From CAZFNQ01 sp964652125 (GTDB lineage: Bacteria; Patescibacteriota; Saccharimonadia; Saccharimonadales; JANWIN01): a DNA stretch of 12,922 nt. The DNA lies in the NCBI GenBank assembly GCA_964652125.1, contig CAZZAE010000028.1, positions 1-12,922 on the forward strand, read 5' to 3'. Made by a program: the position numbers and the translations under genes. Positions 1-5,624 of the stretch are shown here, piece after piece. Each line of letters starts with the position of its first letter. Within the stretch, counting starts at the first letter, position 1. The notes beneath the pieces were generated by a model. The model saw only the letters and a list, made by a program, of their open reading frames with translations, was not told the origin of the DNA and searched no databases.

Positions 1-63
1 CGACGGACTTAAAATCCGTTGGCTGAATAAGCCTTGAGGGTTCGAGTCCCTCCTCTCCCACCA
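1..63 (+). tRNA. tRNA-Leu(UAA), 3' part
   Basis: The 5' half lies outside the window. The anticodon stem ACGGA/TCCGT (3-7 and 15-19) encloses the loop CTTAAAA with anticodon TAA at 10-12, which reads UUA leucine codons. A long variable arm (20-35) marks a class II tRNA. The T arm is GAGGG-TTCGAGT-CCCTC (36-52), followed by the acceptor strand CTCTCCC, discriminator A60 and an encoded CCA at 61-63. Leucine is the natural call for TAA with a long variable arm. Confidence 0.95.
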
Positions 64-75
64 GATCTGATCTAA

Positions 76-111
76 ACAAGAACGGAGCTAACACTAGCTC
101 TTTATTCTTGT
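76..111. terminator. Hairpin terminator, probably bidirectional
   Basis: An inner stem GAGCTA/TAGCTC (85-90 and 95-100) with an ACAC loop is flanked by an outer stem ACAAGAA/TTCTTGT (76-82 and 105-111), with a small internal loop between them. Read forward, the inner hairpin is followed by TTTATTCTT, which could end the tRNA-Leu transcript. Read in reverse, it overlaps the stop codon of the 102-602 gene and is followed by a TTCTTGTTT stretch. The U-tracts are imperfect, so this is a moderate call. Confidence 0.5.
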
Positions 112-602
112 GGTTCTCCAGCTTCAACATCAGATTCTAAATCATATTCAGGGCAGTAGACTTCCAAAACCACATTTCTAGGGTCAGAAATAAGCGCTTC
201 GAATTCGTCTGCCAGCCTTTGTCGGACAGCAATAGACCCTGATCTATATCCTGGTAGCAACGATCGTTTAGCAACAGCCCGTTCATGTGCTAGAGCTCGT
301 CTTGCCAGCACTCCTAGAGCCCTTGGTACTTCTCTTACGCTCTCGTCACCTTCCTCACCTAGTTTAATAGTAGTTACAGGCTCGGCTGCGCCGAAATTAA
401 CATCGTCAACGCCACTAGTACGACGCATCACCTCAAGATTTGTGCGGTTGCTTGTGGCTTGGATGCGATGCAGCAAGGGTTTAATAGTCTCCCAATCAAT
501 TGATGGCTCGTCGGGGAGCTCAGACGGCCTAAGTCCAGCCTGCCCGAAAAGGATATTTATCTCATGTGTCGCTAGAGAAAGACGATTATTTCCAAAGTTC
601 AT
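102..602 (-). CDS. Hypothetical protein, 166 aa, orphan
   Basis: I do not recognise this family. The protein is soluble-looking, with no signal peptide or membrane segment. The first 60 residues are mixed polar. A basic, alanine- and arginine-rich stretch at about 95-130 (including RALGVLARRALAHERAVAKR) should be strongly helical and could bind nucleic acid or a partner. The C-terminal 30 residues are very acidic. The gene sits alone between tRNA-Leu and tRNA-Gly, divergent from the latter. The start at 602 is well supported by a full promoter (TTGACG, 17-base spacer, TGA-TATAGT) whose -10 box ends 7 bases before the ATG, with no Shine-Dalgarno, which suggests a leaderless message. The stop codon lies inside the hairpin shared with tRNA-Leu. 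The charged two-part composition is the only functional hint. Confidence 0.75.
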   Translation of the reverse strand: MNFGNNRLSLATHEINILFGQAGLRPSELPDEPSIDWETIKPLLHRIQATSNRTNLEVMRRTSGVDDVNFGAAEPVTTIKLGEEGDESVREVPRALGVLARRALAHERAVAKRSLLPGYRSGSIAVRQRLADEFEALISDPRNVVLEVYCPEYDLESDVEAGEPQE

Positions 603-609
603 AATCTAA

Positions 610-638
610 ACTATATCATTTAGCACTACTTCCGTCAA
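610..638 (-). promoter_or_regulatory. Promoter of the 102-602 gene
   Basis: On the reverse strand, -35 TTGACG (638-633) is separated by 17 bases from -10 TATAGT (615-610). The -10 is preceded by TGA (618-616), making an extended -10. The -10 ends 7 bases before the ATG at 602, so transcription should start at or next to the start codon. This is the only start of this kind in the window that also has a near-consensus -35. Confidence 0.75.
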
Positions 639-656
639 TAGCTCTATCCTGTAACT

Positions 657-686
657 TTGCTATTAACAAGCTCAACTTGGTACAAT
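657..686 (+). promoter_or_regulatory. Promoter of tRNA-Gly
   Basis: TACAAT (681-686) is preceded by TGG (678-680), an extended -10, and ends 9 bases before the mature tRNA 5' end. A weak -35 TTGCTA (657-662) lies 18 bases upstream. Confidence 0.6.
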
Positions 687-695
687 TTTTCCAGC

Positions 696-772
696 GCGGG
701 CGTAGCTCAGTTGTTTAGAGCGCTTCCTTGCCAAGGAAGAGGCCGTGAGTTAGAGTCTCATCGCCCGCACCA
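696..772 (+). tRNA. tRNA-Gly(GCC)
   Basis: A complete cloverleaf. The acceptor arms GCGGGCG (696-702) and CGCCCGC (762-768) pair fully. The anticodon stem CTTCC/GGAAG encloses the loop TTGCCAA, with anticodon GCC at 730-732. Discriminator A769 and the encoded CCA (770-772) follow. The T-loop region reads GTGAG-TTAGAGT-CTCAT, a slightly unusual T loop (TTAGAGT rather than TTCGAnT). Confidence 0.96.
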
Positions 773-775
773 GTA

Positions 776-804
776 TTGAAGTACAATCTATTTAGTGGTA
801 TAAT
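776..804 (+). promoter_or_regulatory. Strong promoter of the 837 gene
   Basis: -35 TTGAAG (776-781), a 17-base spacer, then a perfect -10 TATAAT (799-804) preceded by TGG (796-798). It starts only 4 bases after the tRNA-Gly CCA end. Initiation is expected near 811, giving a leader of about 25 bases, unlike most genes in this window. Confidence 0.8.
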
Positions 805-825
805 ATTACAAGAGTTCTGTTTGTT

Positions 826-830
826 GGGAG
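826..830 (+). promoter_or_regulatory. Shine-Dalgarno site GGGAG of the 837 gene
   Basis: GGGAG lies 6 bases before the ATG at 837. It is notable because it is the only clear ribosome-binding site next to a well-supported start in the window. Confidence 0.7.
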
Positions 831-836
831 TTTATT

Positions 837-1280
837 ATGGCAAATACAACTATAGAAAGAGATTTTGCTATACCAGAAGAATTTATAAGAAGGCGATTGA
901 AGCCGGAACTTCTTCCTTTATTTGGTATTTCAATTCATGCAAATCCTGATGACCTATTGCTTGCCCCTGTAGTTATAGAAGGTGGCAGCTACGGTGGTGG
1001 TTCTGTATGGGCTGTAACTGCACATTCTGGGTACGAAGAGGACGCGGGCAGACTCGCTGCCGGCGACGACCAAGTAATATTCGGTAAATTACAAATTTCA
1101 TCTGGCGACAATACTAGATTAGAGCCACAGGAGGTGCTTCGTGAGGCAGAGGATTGGATACGTAGTAGTGAGCGTACCGAATACGTCCCCGGCTCAGTGG
1201 CGACTTTTTCGCATATTCCAGAGGATATGCGAGCCTTTTTTGTTGGCGGGCTAATACTTGCCAGAGCATCTAGCAGATAA
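837..1280 (+). CDS. Hypothetical protein, 147 aa, N-terminal part of a split gene
   Basis: I do not recognise the family. Promoter, leader and GGGAG site make the start at 837 secure. The N-terminal part is acidic, with a helical segment, then a glycine-rich strand region at about 48-57 (EGGSYGGGSVW). No signal peptide or membrane helix is evident. The last residues (LARASSR) end at a TAA that lies inside a second open frame, shifted +1, which continues to 1659. The second frame opens only at 1255 and has no good start codon. The simplest reading is one ancestral gene of about 274 codons with a frame change between 1255 and 1280, so this product may be truncated, or extended by +1 frameshifting. 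A pair of overlapping genes is the alternative. Confidence 0.6.
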   Translation: MANTTIERDFAIPEEFIRRRLKPELLPLFGISIHANPDDLLLAPVVIEGGSYGGGSVWAVTAHSGYEEDAGRLAAGDDQVIFGKLQISSGDNTRLEPQEVLREAEDWIRSSERTEYVPGSVATFSHIPEDMRAFFVGGLILARASSR

Positions 1281-1659
1281 AGGCCTGGCTCGTTTACAAG
1301 GTCATGGTGAAAATTTCAGAGGAGATTTTGTAGAAACCCGTGAAAATGGCTATTACATGCTTGCCGCTCATTTTGTAAAACACACTGTTGAAGTAGATCC
1401 TACCGGCATAGATGGTAAATCCAGAGTATATCCACCAATTCATCAAGCCCTTGGTATCTATCTTCTGGGTCAACCAATTAGTGGCGGTAATTTTATGGGC
1501 TATCCGACTGTCGATTATCGTCCACGTGCCGCCAGTGATGTATTGACAACTCACCTTCATAATCCCGAGCAACAGGTTGAGGCTAAAAAAGAAAATCTAC
1601 AAGGTCTGTTTGCAGACCGCCCAATAGCTCTAAGACACTGGGTCAAAGTAAAGCTATAG
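1258..1659 (+). CDS. Hypothetical protein, 133 aa, C-terminal part of a split gene
   Basis: This frame overlaps the upstream one by 23 bases and is offset by +1. The only nearby start is TTG at 1258; the next ATG is about 33 codons in, at 1357. There is no Shine-Dalgarno and no -10 box at the 6-7 base distance used elsewhere in the window. The sequence looks like real protein: a mixed alpha/beta composition with segments such as FRGDFVETRENGYYML, and a helical end rich in Q, E and K. It is probably the C-terminal part of the 837 protein. The stop at 1657-1659 lies in the palindrome CTATAG, which also holds the stop of the convergent CysQ-like gene. Family unknown. Confidence 0.5.
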   Translation: MPEHLADKGLARLQGHGENFRGDFVETRENGYYMLAAHFVKHTVEVDPTGIDGKSRVYPPIHQALGIYLLGQPISGGNFMGYPTVDYRPRAASDVLTTHLHNPEQQVEAKKENLQGLFADRPIALRHWVKVKL

Positions 1660-2514
1660 GGGTTTCGCTTCAGGTGTAGGTGTTGCTTCGTTAATTTCTT
1701 TCAGCCTACTGAGAATTTTTTGTAATAGCTCGGGCGTAGCGGTCGCCACAACGTATCTGTCCCAGCCACTGTCCGGCTTAGTGTAGTCAAGCTCCTTGCC
1801 GTCTATATCGCATATGACACCGCCGGCCTCAGTTAGGATAGTTTGTGCGGCTAAGGTATCCCATTTTCCAGCTTTCGTACTAGTCTGTATAAAGGCGTCG
1901 GCTTCTCCTGCTGCTATCAGCCCGATTTCAGCGCCAAGACACCCTTCTGGAAGCGAGGTTTTGAAGCCAAGTTTAGCAATAGCCTTATCAAGAGGACGAA
2001 CATCGCCCTGCAATATATTGCGACCTACTAAAACCGACTCAGAAATATCAGTAGTAGGACGTACTCGGAGTTGCTTAGTTACGCCGTCCTTAACTCTGAA
2101 CGCCTCTTTGCCAGCCTCGCCGTAATACCATTCATTACGGAATGGTAAATACACCACACCAAGGATGGGCTTACCTTGTTCAGATAGCCCTATCATTACC
2201 CCAGGAGTATCTCGTCCAGCAACAAAGCCTTTGGTATCATCGAGCGGGTCTACCATCCAAACACGACCCTCGTAGGAACTTGGCTGCAAGGGATTCTCTT
2301 CGCTCAAAATTTGATCATTGGGGAATTCTTTACTGATACCTTTGCGTAGTAGATCGTCTGACTGTCTATCAGCTATGGTTACAGGGTCAAATTCGTCTCT
2401 TTTGTAATCCACATTAAGGTTAGTGCCGTGATATTTCTTAAGGATTTCACCGGCTTGTTCAGCTAACTGCATAACTTTTGTTAGCTCTGGTGACATAGTC
2501 GTTTTGTGATTCAT
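1654..2514 (-). CDS. CysQ-like inositol monophosphatase family phosphatase
   Basis: A Mg-dependent phosphatase of the inositol monophosphatase superfamily, closest by motif to 3'(2'),5'-bisphosphate nucleotidase (CysQ), which removes the 3' phosphate from PAP/PAPS. Numbered from the start at 2514 (286 aa): DPVTIAD at 43-49, SEEN at 71-74, the metal-binding DPLDDTKGF at 89-97, GAEIGLIAAGEADAFI at 194-209 and the ligand pair WD at 218-219. All expected acidic ligands are present. The usual glycine in DPLDGT is aspartate here, which is unusual. Homology to the family begins near residue 8. I prefer 2514 because it matches family length and a TATAAT lies at 2553-2548. An in-frame ATG at 2583 with GAGG 8 bases upstream would add 23 residues and cannot be excluded. 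The exact substrate is uncertain: inositol phosphates or sugar phosphates are possible. Confidence 0.88.
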   Translation of the reverse strand: MNHKTTMSPELTKVMQLAEQAGEILKKYHGTNLNVDYKRDEFDPVTIADRQSDDLLRKGISKEFPNDQILSEENPLQPSSYEGRVWMVDPLDDTKGFVAGRDTPGVMIGLSEQGKPILGVVYLPFRNEWYYGEAGKEAFRVKDGVTKQLRVRPTTDISESVLVGRNILQGDVRPLDKAIAKLGFKTSLPEGCLGAEIGLIAAGEADAFIQTSTKAGKWDTLAAQTILTEAGGVICDIDGKELDYTKPDSGWDRYVVATATPELLQKILSRLKEINEATPTPEAKPL

Positions 2515-2547
2515 TGTGTTTTCACCGGATATATCGTCGATGAGATT

Positions 2548-2553
2548 ATTATA
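2548..2553 (-). promoter_or_regulatory. Possible -10 box of the CysQ-like gene
   Basis: A perfect TATAAT on the reverse strand, about 33 bases before the ATG at 2514. No -35 is seen at the right distance and no TGn precedes it. It also lies inside the longer open frame starting at 2583, so it supports the shorter start only weakly. Confidence 0.3.
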
Positions 2554-2657
2554 CGTCAGGCTACCTAGTAATTCCGGAAGCATCGTTATAACCTCAGCAA
2601 TAATGCTCTGTACCTTGTTCTATAACTTCCGTTTGCGCAGCTCCACTAGGCTATTTT

Positions 2658-2666
2658 TGTTATATT
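2658..2666 (+). promoter_or_regulatory. Extended -10 promoter of the 2673 gene
   Basis: TGT-TATATT ends exactly 6 bases before the ATG at 2673, so initiation should fall on the start codon (leaderless). No consensus -35 at 16-18 bases. Confidence 0.6.
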
Positions 2667-2672
2667 TAGGCT

Positions 2673-3935
2673 ATGTCAGCGCATATGAAGTCACATGCGG
2701 GAGCAAAAATCCAAATACCGGATTATAACGGGGCCTGCATTGCTCAATTACCTGCCTTTTTTCAAGGCACCCTCTTAAACGACAAAGACAGTCCGCTAAC
2801 TCACAGTGTCGTAGACAAAGTGAGTCTGAGTGAAGTCAAAGATATCATTTTCTTTCTTGTTGATGGTTTTGGGGCAAATCAGTGGGAAACGTACAAAGTA
2901 AAACACAAAGCACTGCAAAGATTCGAACAAAGGGGTTACCTTAGTAAGCTTGACAGCGTATTTCCATCAAGTACGCCCGTGGCTCTTAATACTCTGCACA
3001 CTAACGGCCTATCGCCTGCCCAACACGGTCTTATCGACTGGTGGTTATACGTTGAGGAAATTGACAAGATTATCGCCACTTTACCTTTTGCTGCTATGGG
3101 CAGTGATGAGAGGGACTCTCTACTCAAAATTGGTGCAAGCCCGCCAATACTTTTGCGCAATCCAACAACATACGAACAATTTGAAAAACAAGGTATAAAA
3201 ACCAGAACTTTTATTCCCGAAGGCTACGTTCAAAGCGTATATACAAAAGTTGCTTACAAAGGAAGCCAGCTAGTGCCACACGAAAATGTAAGTGGCCTTT
3301 TCGCCAACCTGTCTAGTGAGTTAGCAAAGCCACAAGCAAAGCCAAGCTACAACTTTGTATATCTGGATGCGATAGATGGAGCCGGCCATGAATTTGGCCC
3401 AGGCAGTAGTGAGTACAAGCAAGTTGTCGAACAGTACTTTACTGCCCTTGAAGAGTTTTTTGCTAATGCAAGCAGTATAAAAAACACATTATTTGTCATA
3501 TCTGCAGATCACGGCCAGATAAATATAGACCCTAAAGAAACAATTTATCTTGATGGTATTAGGGGCCTTTCTGAGTTATTTAGAGAAAGTAATCAAGGAA
3601 AACCGATTTTACCGTGGGGCGGACCACGGGAAGTTTTCTTAGCCATCAAAGACAACAAGCAAGATGAAGCCCTGAGTTTATTGCAAAAGGTAATTGGCGG
3701 ACACGTCGAACTTTTAAAGAGTGATAAAGCCCTGGAGAGTGGGCTGTTTGGGCAAGCCTCCGCCAAACACCCTCACCTTGAGTCAAGAATAGGCGACATT
3801 ATCGTCCTTCCCAAAGGTAAGAAAACTATTTGGTATCACCATCCAGGCGAAGAACCATTAAAGGTAAAAGGCCATCACGGCGGACTTAGCGAGGCTGAGC
3901 TAAAAGTGCCTTTTGGCCTGCTTCGCTTAAATTAA
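2673..3935 (+). CDS. Type I phosphodiesterase/nucleotide pyrophosphatase-like enzyme
   Basis: A 420-aa metal-dependent phosphoesterase of the alkaline phosphatase superfamily (PF01663 type), expected to hydrolyse nucleotide or other phosphodiester/phosphonate substrates using two zinc-type metal ions. The expected landmarks appear in order: D64 in FFLVDGFG (metal ligand), T101 in PSSTPVALNTL (likely nucleophile), the family signature H118-G119, D235 and H239 in YLDAIDGAGHEFGP, D279-H280 in ISADHG, and H401/H402 in GHHGGLS. With these residues intact it should be active. There is no signal peptide or membrane helix, so it is probably cytoplasmic, unlike many secreted relatives. An extended -10 box 6 bases upstream of ATG 2673 supports this start. 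It is divergent from the CysQ-like gene; both act on phosphoesters, but a shared pathway is only inference. Confidence 0.9.
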   Translation: MSAHMKSHAGAKIQIPDYNGACIAQLPAFFQGTLLNDKDSPLTHSVVDKVSLSEVKDIIFFLVDGFGANQWETYKVKHKALQRFEQRGYLSKLDSVFPSSTPVALNTLHTNGLSPAQHGLIDWWLYVEEIDKIIATLPFAAMGSDERDSLLKIGASPPILLRNPTTYEQFEKQGIKTRTFIPEGYVQSVYTKVAYKGSQLVPHENVSGLFANLSSELAKPQAKPSYNFVYLDAIDGAGHEFGPGSSEYKQVVEQYFTALEEFFANASSIKNTLFVISADHGQINIDPKETIYLDGIRGLSELFRESNQGKPILPWGGPREVFLAIKDNKQDEALSLLQKVIGGHVELLKSDKALESGLFGQASAKHPHLESRIGDIIVLPKGKKTIWYHHPGEEPLKVKGHHGGLSEAELKVPFGLLRLN

Positions 3936-3980
3936 ATCCATCTCTCAATTCACCAGGAACCTCATCCTATTATGGCGTCA

Positions 3981-3989
3981 TGAGACAAT
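3981..3989 (+). promoter_or_regulatory. Possible extended -10 promoter of the 3996 gene
   Basis: TGA-GACAAT ends 6 bases before the ATG at 3996, the same geometry as neighbouring genes, though the hexamer matches consensus at only 4 of 6 positions. TATTAT at 3968-3973 is an alternative that would give a short leader. Confidence 0.4.
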
Positions 3990-3995
3990 ATGTTC

Positions 3996-4571
3996 ATGGG
4001 CAAATTAATATATCTTATAACGACATCGCTGGATGGCTATGTTGCTGATAAAAATGGCAATTTTGACTGGGCAACGCCAAGCGAAGAGGTGCATGCTTTC
4101 GTGAATGACAATGTACGCAGTACTGGTACGTTTCTATTTGGACGCAAGATGTACCAGACTATGAAGGTCTGGGACGATATCCCGACTAAAGGAACAAGCG
4201 GACCAATGGACGGGCCAAGCCAAGCTATGAACGACTTTGCCAAAATTTGGCGGGCGGCGAGTAAGATAGTCTATTCGACTACCCTTTCTGATGTGTCAAT
4301 AGAGAATACAACGATTGAGCGGTCCTTTGACCCTTATATTGTAAAAAAATTAGTGGCAGAGTCAGACAAAGATTTCGGCATCGGTGGCCCGTACCTAGCG
4401 GCTCAGGCAATAAAGGCCGGTATTGTCGACGATTACCACCAAATCATTGCTCCGATAATAATAGGCGGAGGCAATTTCTGGTTGCCTAAAGATGTTAAGA
4501 GCAAACTTAAGCTGGTGGACTTGAGAAAGTTTAAAAACCGCTTCGTACATCTTCACTATAATAAAGTTTGA
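3996..4571 (+). CDS. RibD C-terminal domain/dihydrofolate reductase-like protein
   Basis: A single-domain 191-aa member of the RibD C-terminal family (PF01872), related to the NADPH-dependent pyrimidine reductase of riboflavin synthesis and to dihydrofolate reductase. Stand-alone members like this usually have unknown substrates. Visible landmarks are the opening strand and LITTSLDGYVAD turn, FLFGRKMYQTM, IVYSTTL, the glycine-rich FGIGGPYLAAQAI (nucleotide-binding region) and the APIIIGGGNFWL segment near the C-terminus, all in the family order. The open frame also has an ATG two codons earlier, at 3990. I chose 3996 because the family starts with MGKLIYLI-like sequences and because of the TGA-GACAAT box 6 bases upstream. 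No linked riboflavin or folate genes are present, so a general reductase role is more likely than vitamin synthesis. Two related sequences follow at 5207 (broken) and 6997. Confidence 0.88.
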   Translation: MGKLIYLITTSLDGYVADKNGNFDWATPSEEVHAFVNDNVRSTGTFLFGRKMYQTMKVWDDIPTKGTSGPMDGPSQAMNDFAKIWRAASKIVYSTTLSDVSIENTTIERSFDPYIVKKLVAESDKDFGIGGPYLAAQAIKAGIVDDYHQIIAPIIIGGGNFWLPKDVKSKLKLVDLRKFKNRFVHLHYNKV

Positions 4572-4601
4572 GCTATTGCTAGTCCTTTCAGTAATGCCGT
4601 T

Positions 4602-4610
4602 TGATATTAT
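4602..4610 (+). promoter_or_regulatory. Extended -10 promoter of the 4617 gene
   Basis: TGA-TATTAT ends 6 bases before the ATG at 4617, followed by TGGACG then ATG. No -35 is recognisable. It implies a leaderless message. Confidence 0.65.
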
Positions 4611-4616
4611 TGGACG

Positions 4617-5174
4617 ATGAACGCTATAATTCTCCACGGTCAACCCTCAAAAGAACAGTATTACGACCCGGCGTTTCCGGCATCGAGCAACTATTACTGG
4701 ATCCCTTGGCTACAAAAACAGTTAATTATTAGAGATATACACGCGGCGACACCCGATGTGCCAAATAACTGGACACCGAACTTAGCAACGTGGCGTAAAG
4801 AATTCGAACGGTACGATGTAAACGAAGAAACGATTCTAGTCGGGCATAGTTGTGGAGCAGGGTTTCTAGTACGCTGGCTAAGTGAGCACCCAAAAGTTAA
4901 TCCAGCAAAAGTTGTACTTGCTGCTCCGTGGCTCAACCCTACGGATCGCGAAGAAACGTGGGACTTTTTTAAGTTTGAAATTGATAAGAACTTGGCAGAG
5001 CGTACAGAGCTGGTGATTGTATATTCCGATGATGATATGCTTCAGATTTTGGATAGCGTTACAGTGTTGCGCAAGGCGCTACCAAAGGCGGCATACAAAG
5101 AACTACATGGCATGAAACATTTCTATGATGATAGTAGAATGACATTTCCTGAACTGCTTGAAGTCGTTCTGTAA
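4617..5174 (+). CDS. RBBP9/YdeN-like alpha/beta serine hydrolase
   Basis: A 185-aa alpha/beta hydrolase of the small RBBP9/YdeN family (PF06821-like). The N-terminus has the first strand and HG loop (AIILHGQP). The nucleophile elbow is GHSCG, with the catalytic serine at 78. The acid is among D138-D140 in YSDDD, and the histidine is H168 in GMKHFYD. The triad is complete and the length fits the family. There is no signal peptide, so it is cytoplasmic. Substrates of this family are poorly defined (small esters or amides). The start is fixed by the TGA-TATTAT box 6 bases upstream, and no ribosome site is present. It lies 45 bases after the RibD-like gene but has its own promoter. Confidence 0.88.
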   Translation: MNAIILHGQPSKEQYYDPAFPASSNYYWIPWLQKQLIIRDIHAATPDVPNNWTPNLATWRKEFERYDVNEETILVGHSCGAGFLVRWLSEHPKVNPAKVVLAAPWLNPTDREETWDFFKFEIDKNLAERTELVIVYSDDDMLQILDSVTVLRKALPKAAYKELHGMKHFYDDSRMTFPELLEVVL

Positions 5175-5191
5175 CTTCTTGTTCCTACTAT

Positions 5192-5200
5192 TGGTATGAT
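5192..5200 (+). promoter_or_regulatory. Extended -10 promoter of the truncated RibD-like gene
   Basis: TGG-TATGAT ends 6 bases before the ATG at 5207. The promoter looks intact although the gene behind it is cut short. Confidence 0.6.
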
Positions 5201-5206
5201 AGGTGT

Positions 5207-5332
5207 ATGAGGAAGATTGTTATTATATCGATGATTTCGCTGGATGGGGTGACGCAGGCGCCGGGCACCCCTATTTACGAAATTACTCTAAATCTGGCGG
5301 GGGTTCTAAGCCTTCAAAAACCTGATTGTTAG
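5207..5332 (+). pseudogene. Truncated RibD/DHFR-like gene (N-terminal remnant)
   Basis: The first 20 codons read MRKIVIISMISLDGVTQAPG and match the start of the intact gene at 6997 (MRKIAVLEFMTLDGVMQAPG) at 12 of 20 residues, including the LDGV and QAPG positions. After about 5266 the similarity stops and the frame runs another 20 or so codons of unrelated sequence to TAG at 5330-5332. A functional family member needs about 180-200 residues, so this remnant cannot be an active reductase. The tail of the open frame runs antisense through the 3' end of the reverse gene at 5283-5606. The break coincides with the edge of the reverse two-gene block, which suggests that the block's arrival, or a deletion there, cut the gene. 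The intact promoter points to a recent event. Confidence 0.75.
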
Positions 5333-5606
5333 CAGCGGCTTTAATACCCGTAAGAACCAAACCCGCTCCGTGAATACGAGCACGACGCATAGATGGTGGC
5401 TCGTGGGAAAGATTTTCATTAACTTTGACTATTAACTCCAGCAGATATCTGAGAAAAGGATATTCATCGAGTAACTCACGATACCTGCCAGTCACCTCTT
5501 CAATACTTCTTCCTGGGAGATCGGTTAAGTCGGTAGCTAACTGCCCCATAAACGCAATTAAGGATGCCTCGCTATCGACAGCTAAAATTTCCTCACGTAA
5601 AGGCAT
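5283..5606 (-). CDS. Hypothetical protein, 107 aa
   Basis: Not recognised. It is a small, probably all-helical, acidic soluble protein with no signal peptide or membrane segment. A leucine-rich middle (YRELLDEYPFLRYLLELIVK, about 42-61) and the more basic segment PPSMRRARIHGAGLVLTGIK are its main features. It starts 18 bases after the stop of the 434-aa gene upstream on the same strand, with no Shine-Dalgarno and no clear -10 box, so it is most likely the second gene of a two-gene operon and translated by coupling or reinitiation. The two products probably act together, but nothing in either sequence says how. Confidence 0.68.
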   Translation of the reverse strand: MPLREEILAVDSEASLIAFMGQLATDLTDLPGRSIEEVTGRYRELLDEYPFLRYLLELIVKVNENLSHEPPSMRRARIHGAGLVLTGIKAAANNQVFEGLEPPPDLE

Positions 5607-5624
5607 AATTGGTATTAGTAAAAG

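Noticed and set aside
1796..2336. Forward open frames opposite the CysQ-like gene
   Set aside because: The reverse strand carries all family motifs of the phosphatase; the forward translations are low-complexity and have no start signals.
3980..4048. ATG at 3980, placed 6 bases after TATTAT (3968-3973), like the leaderless starts
   Set aside because: Its frame closes after 22 codons with a TGA and is not in frame with the RibD-like protein. I kept the box only as an alternative promoter.
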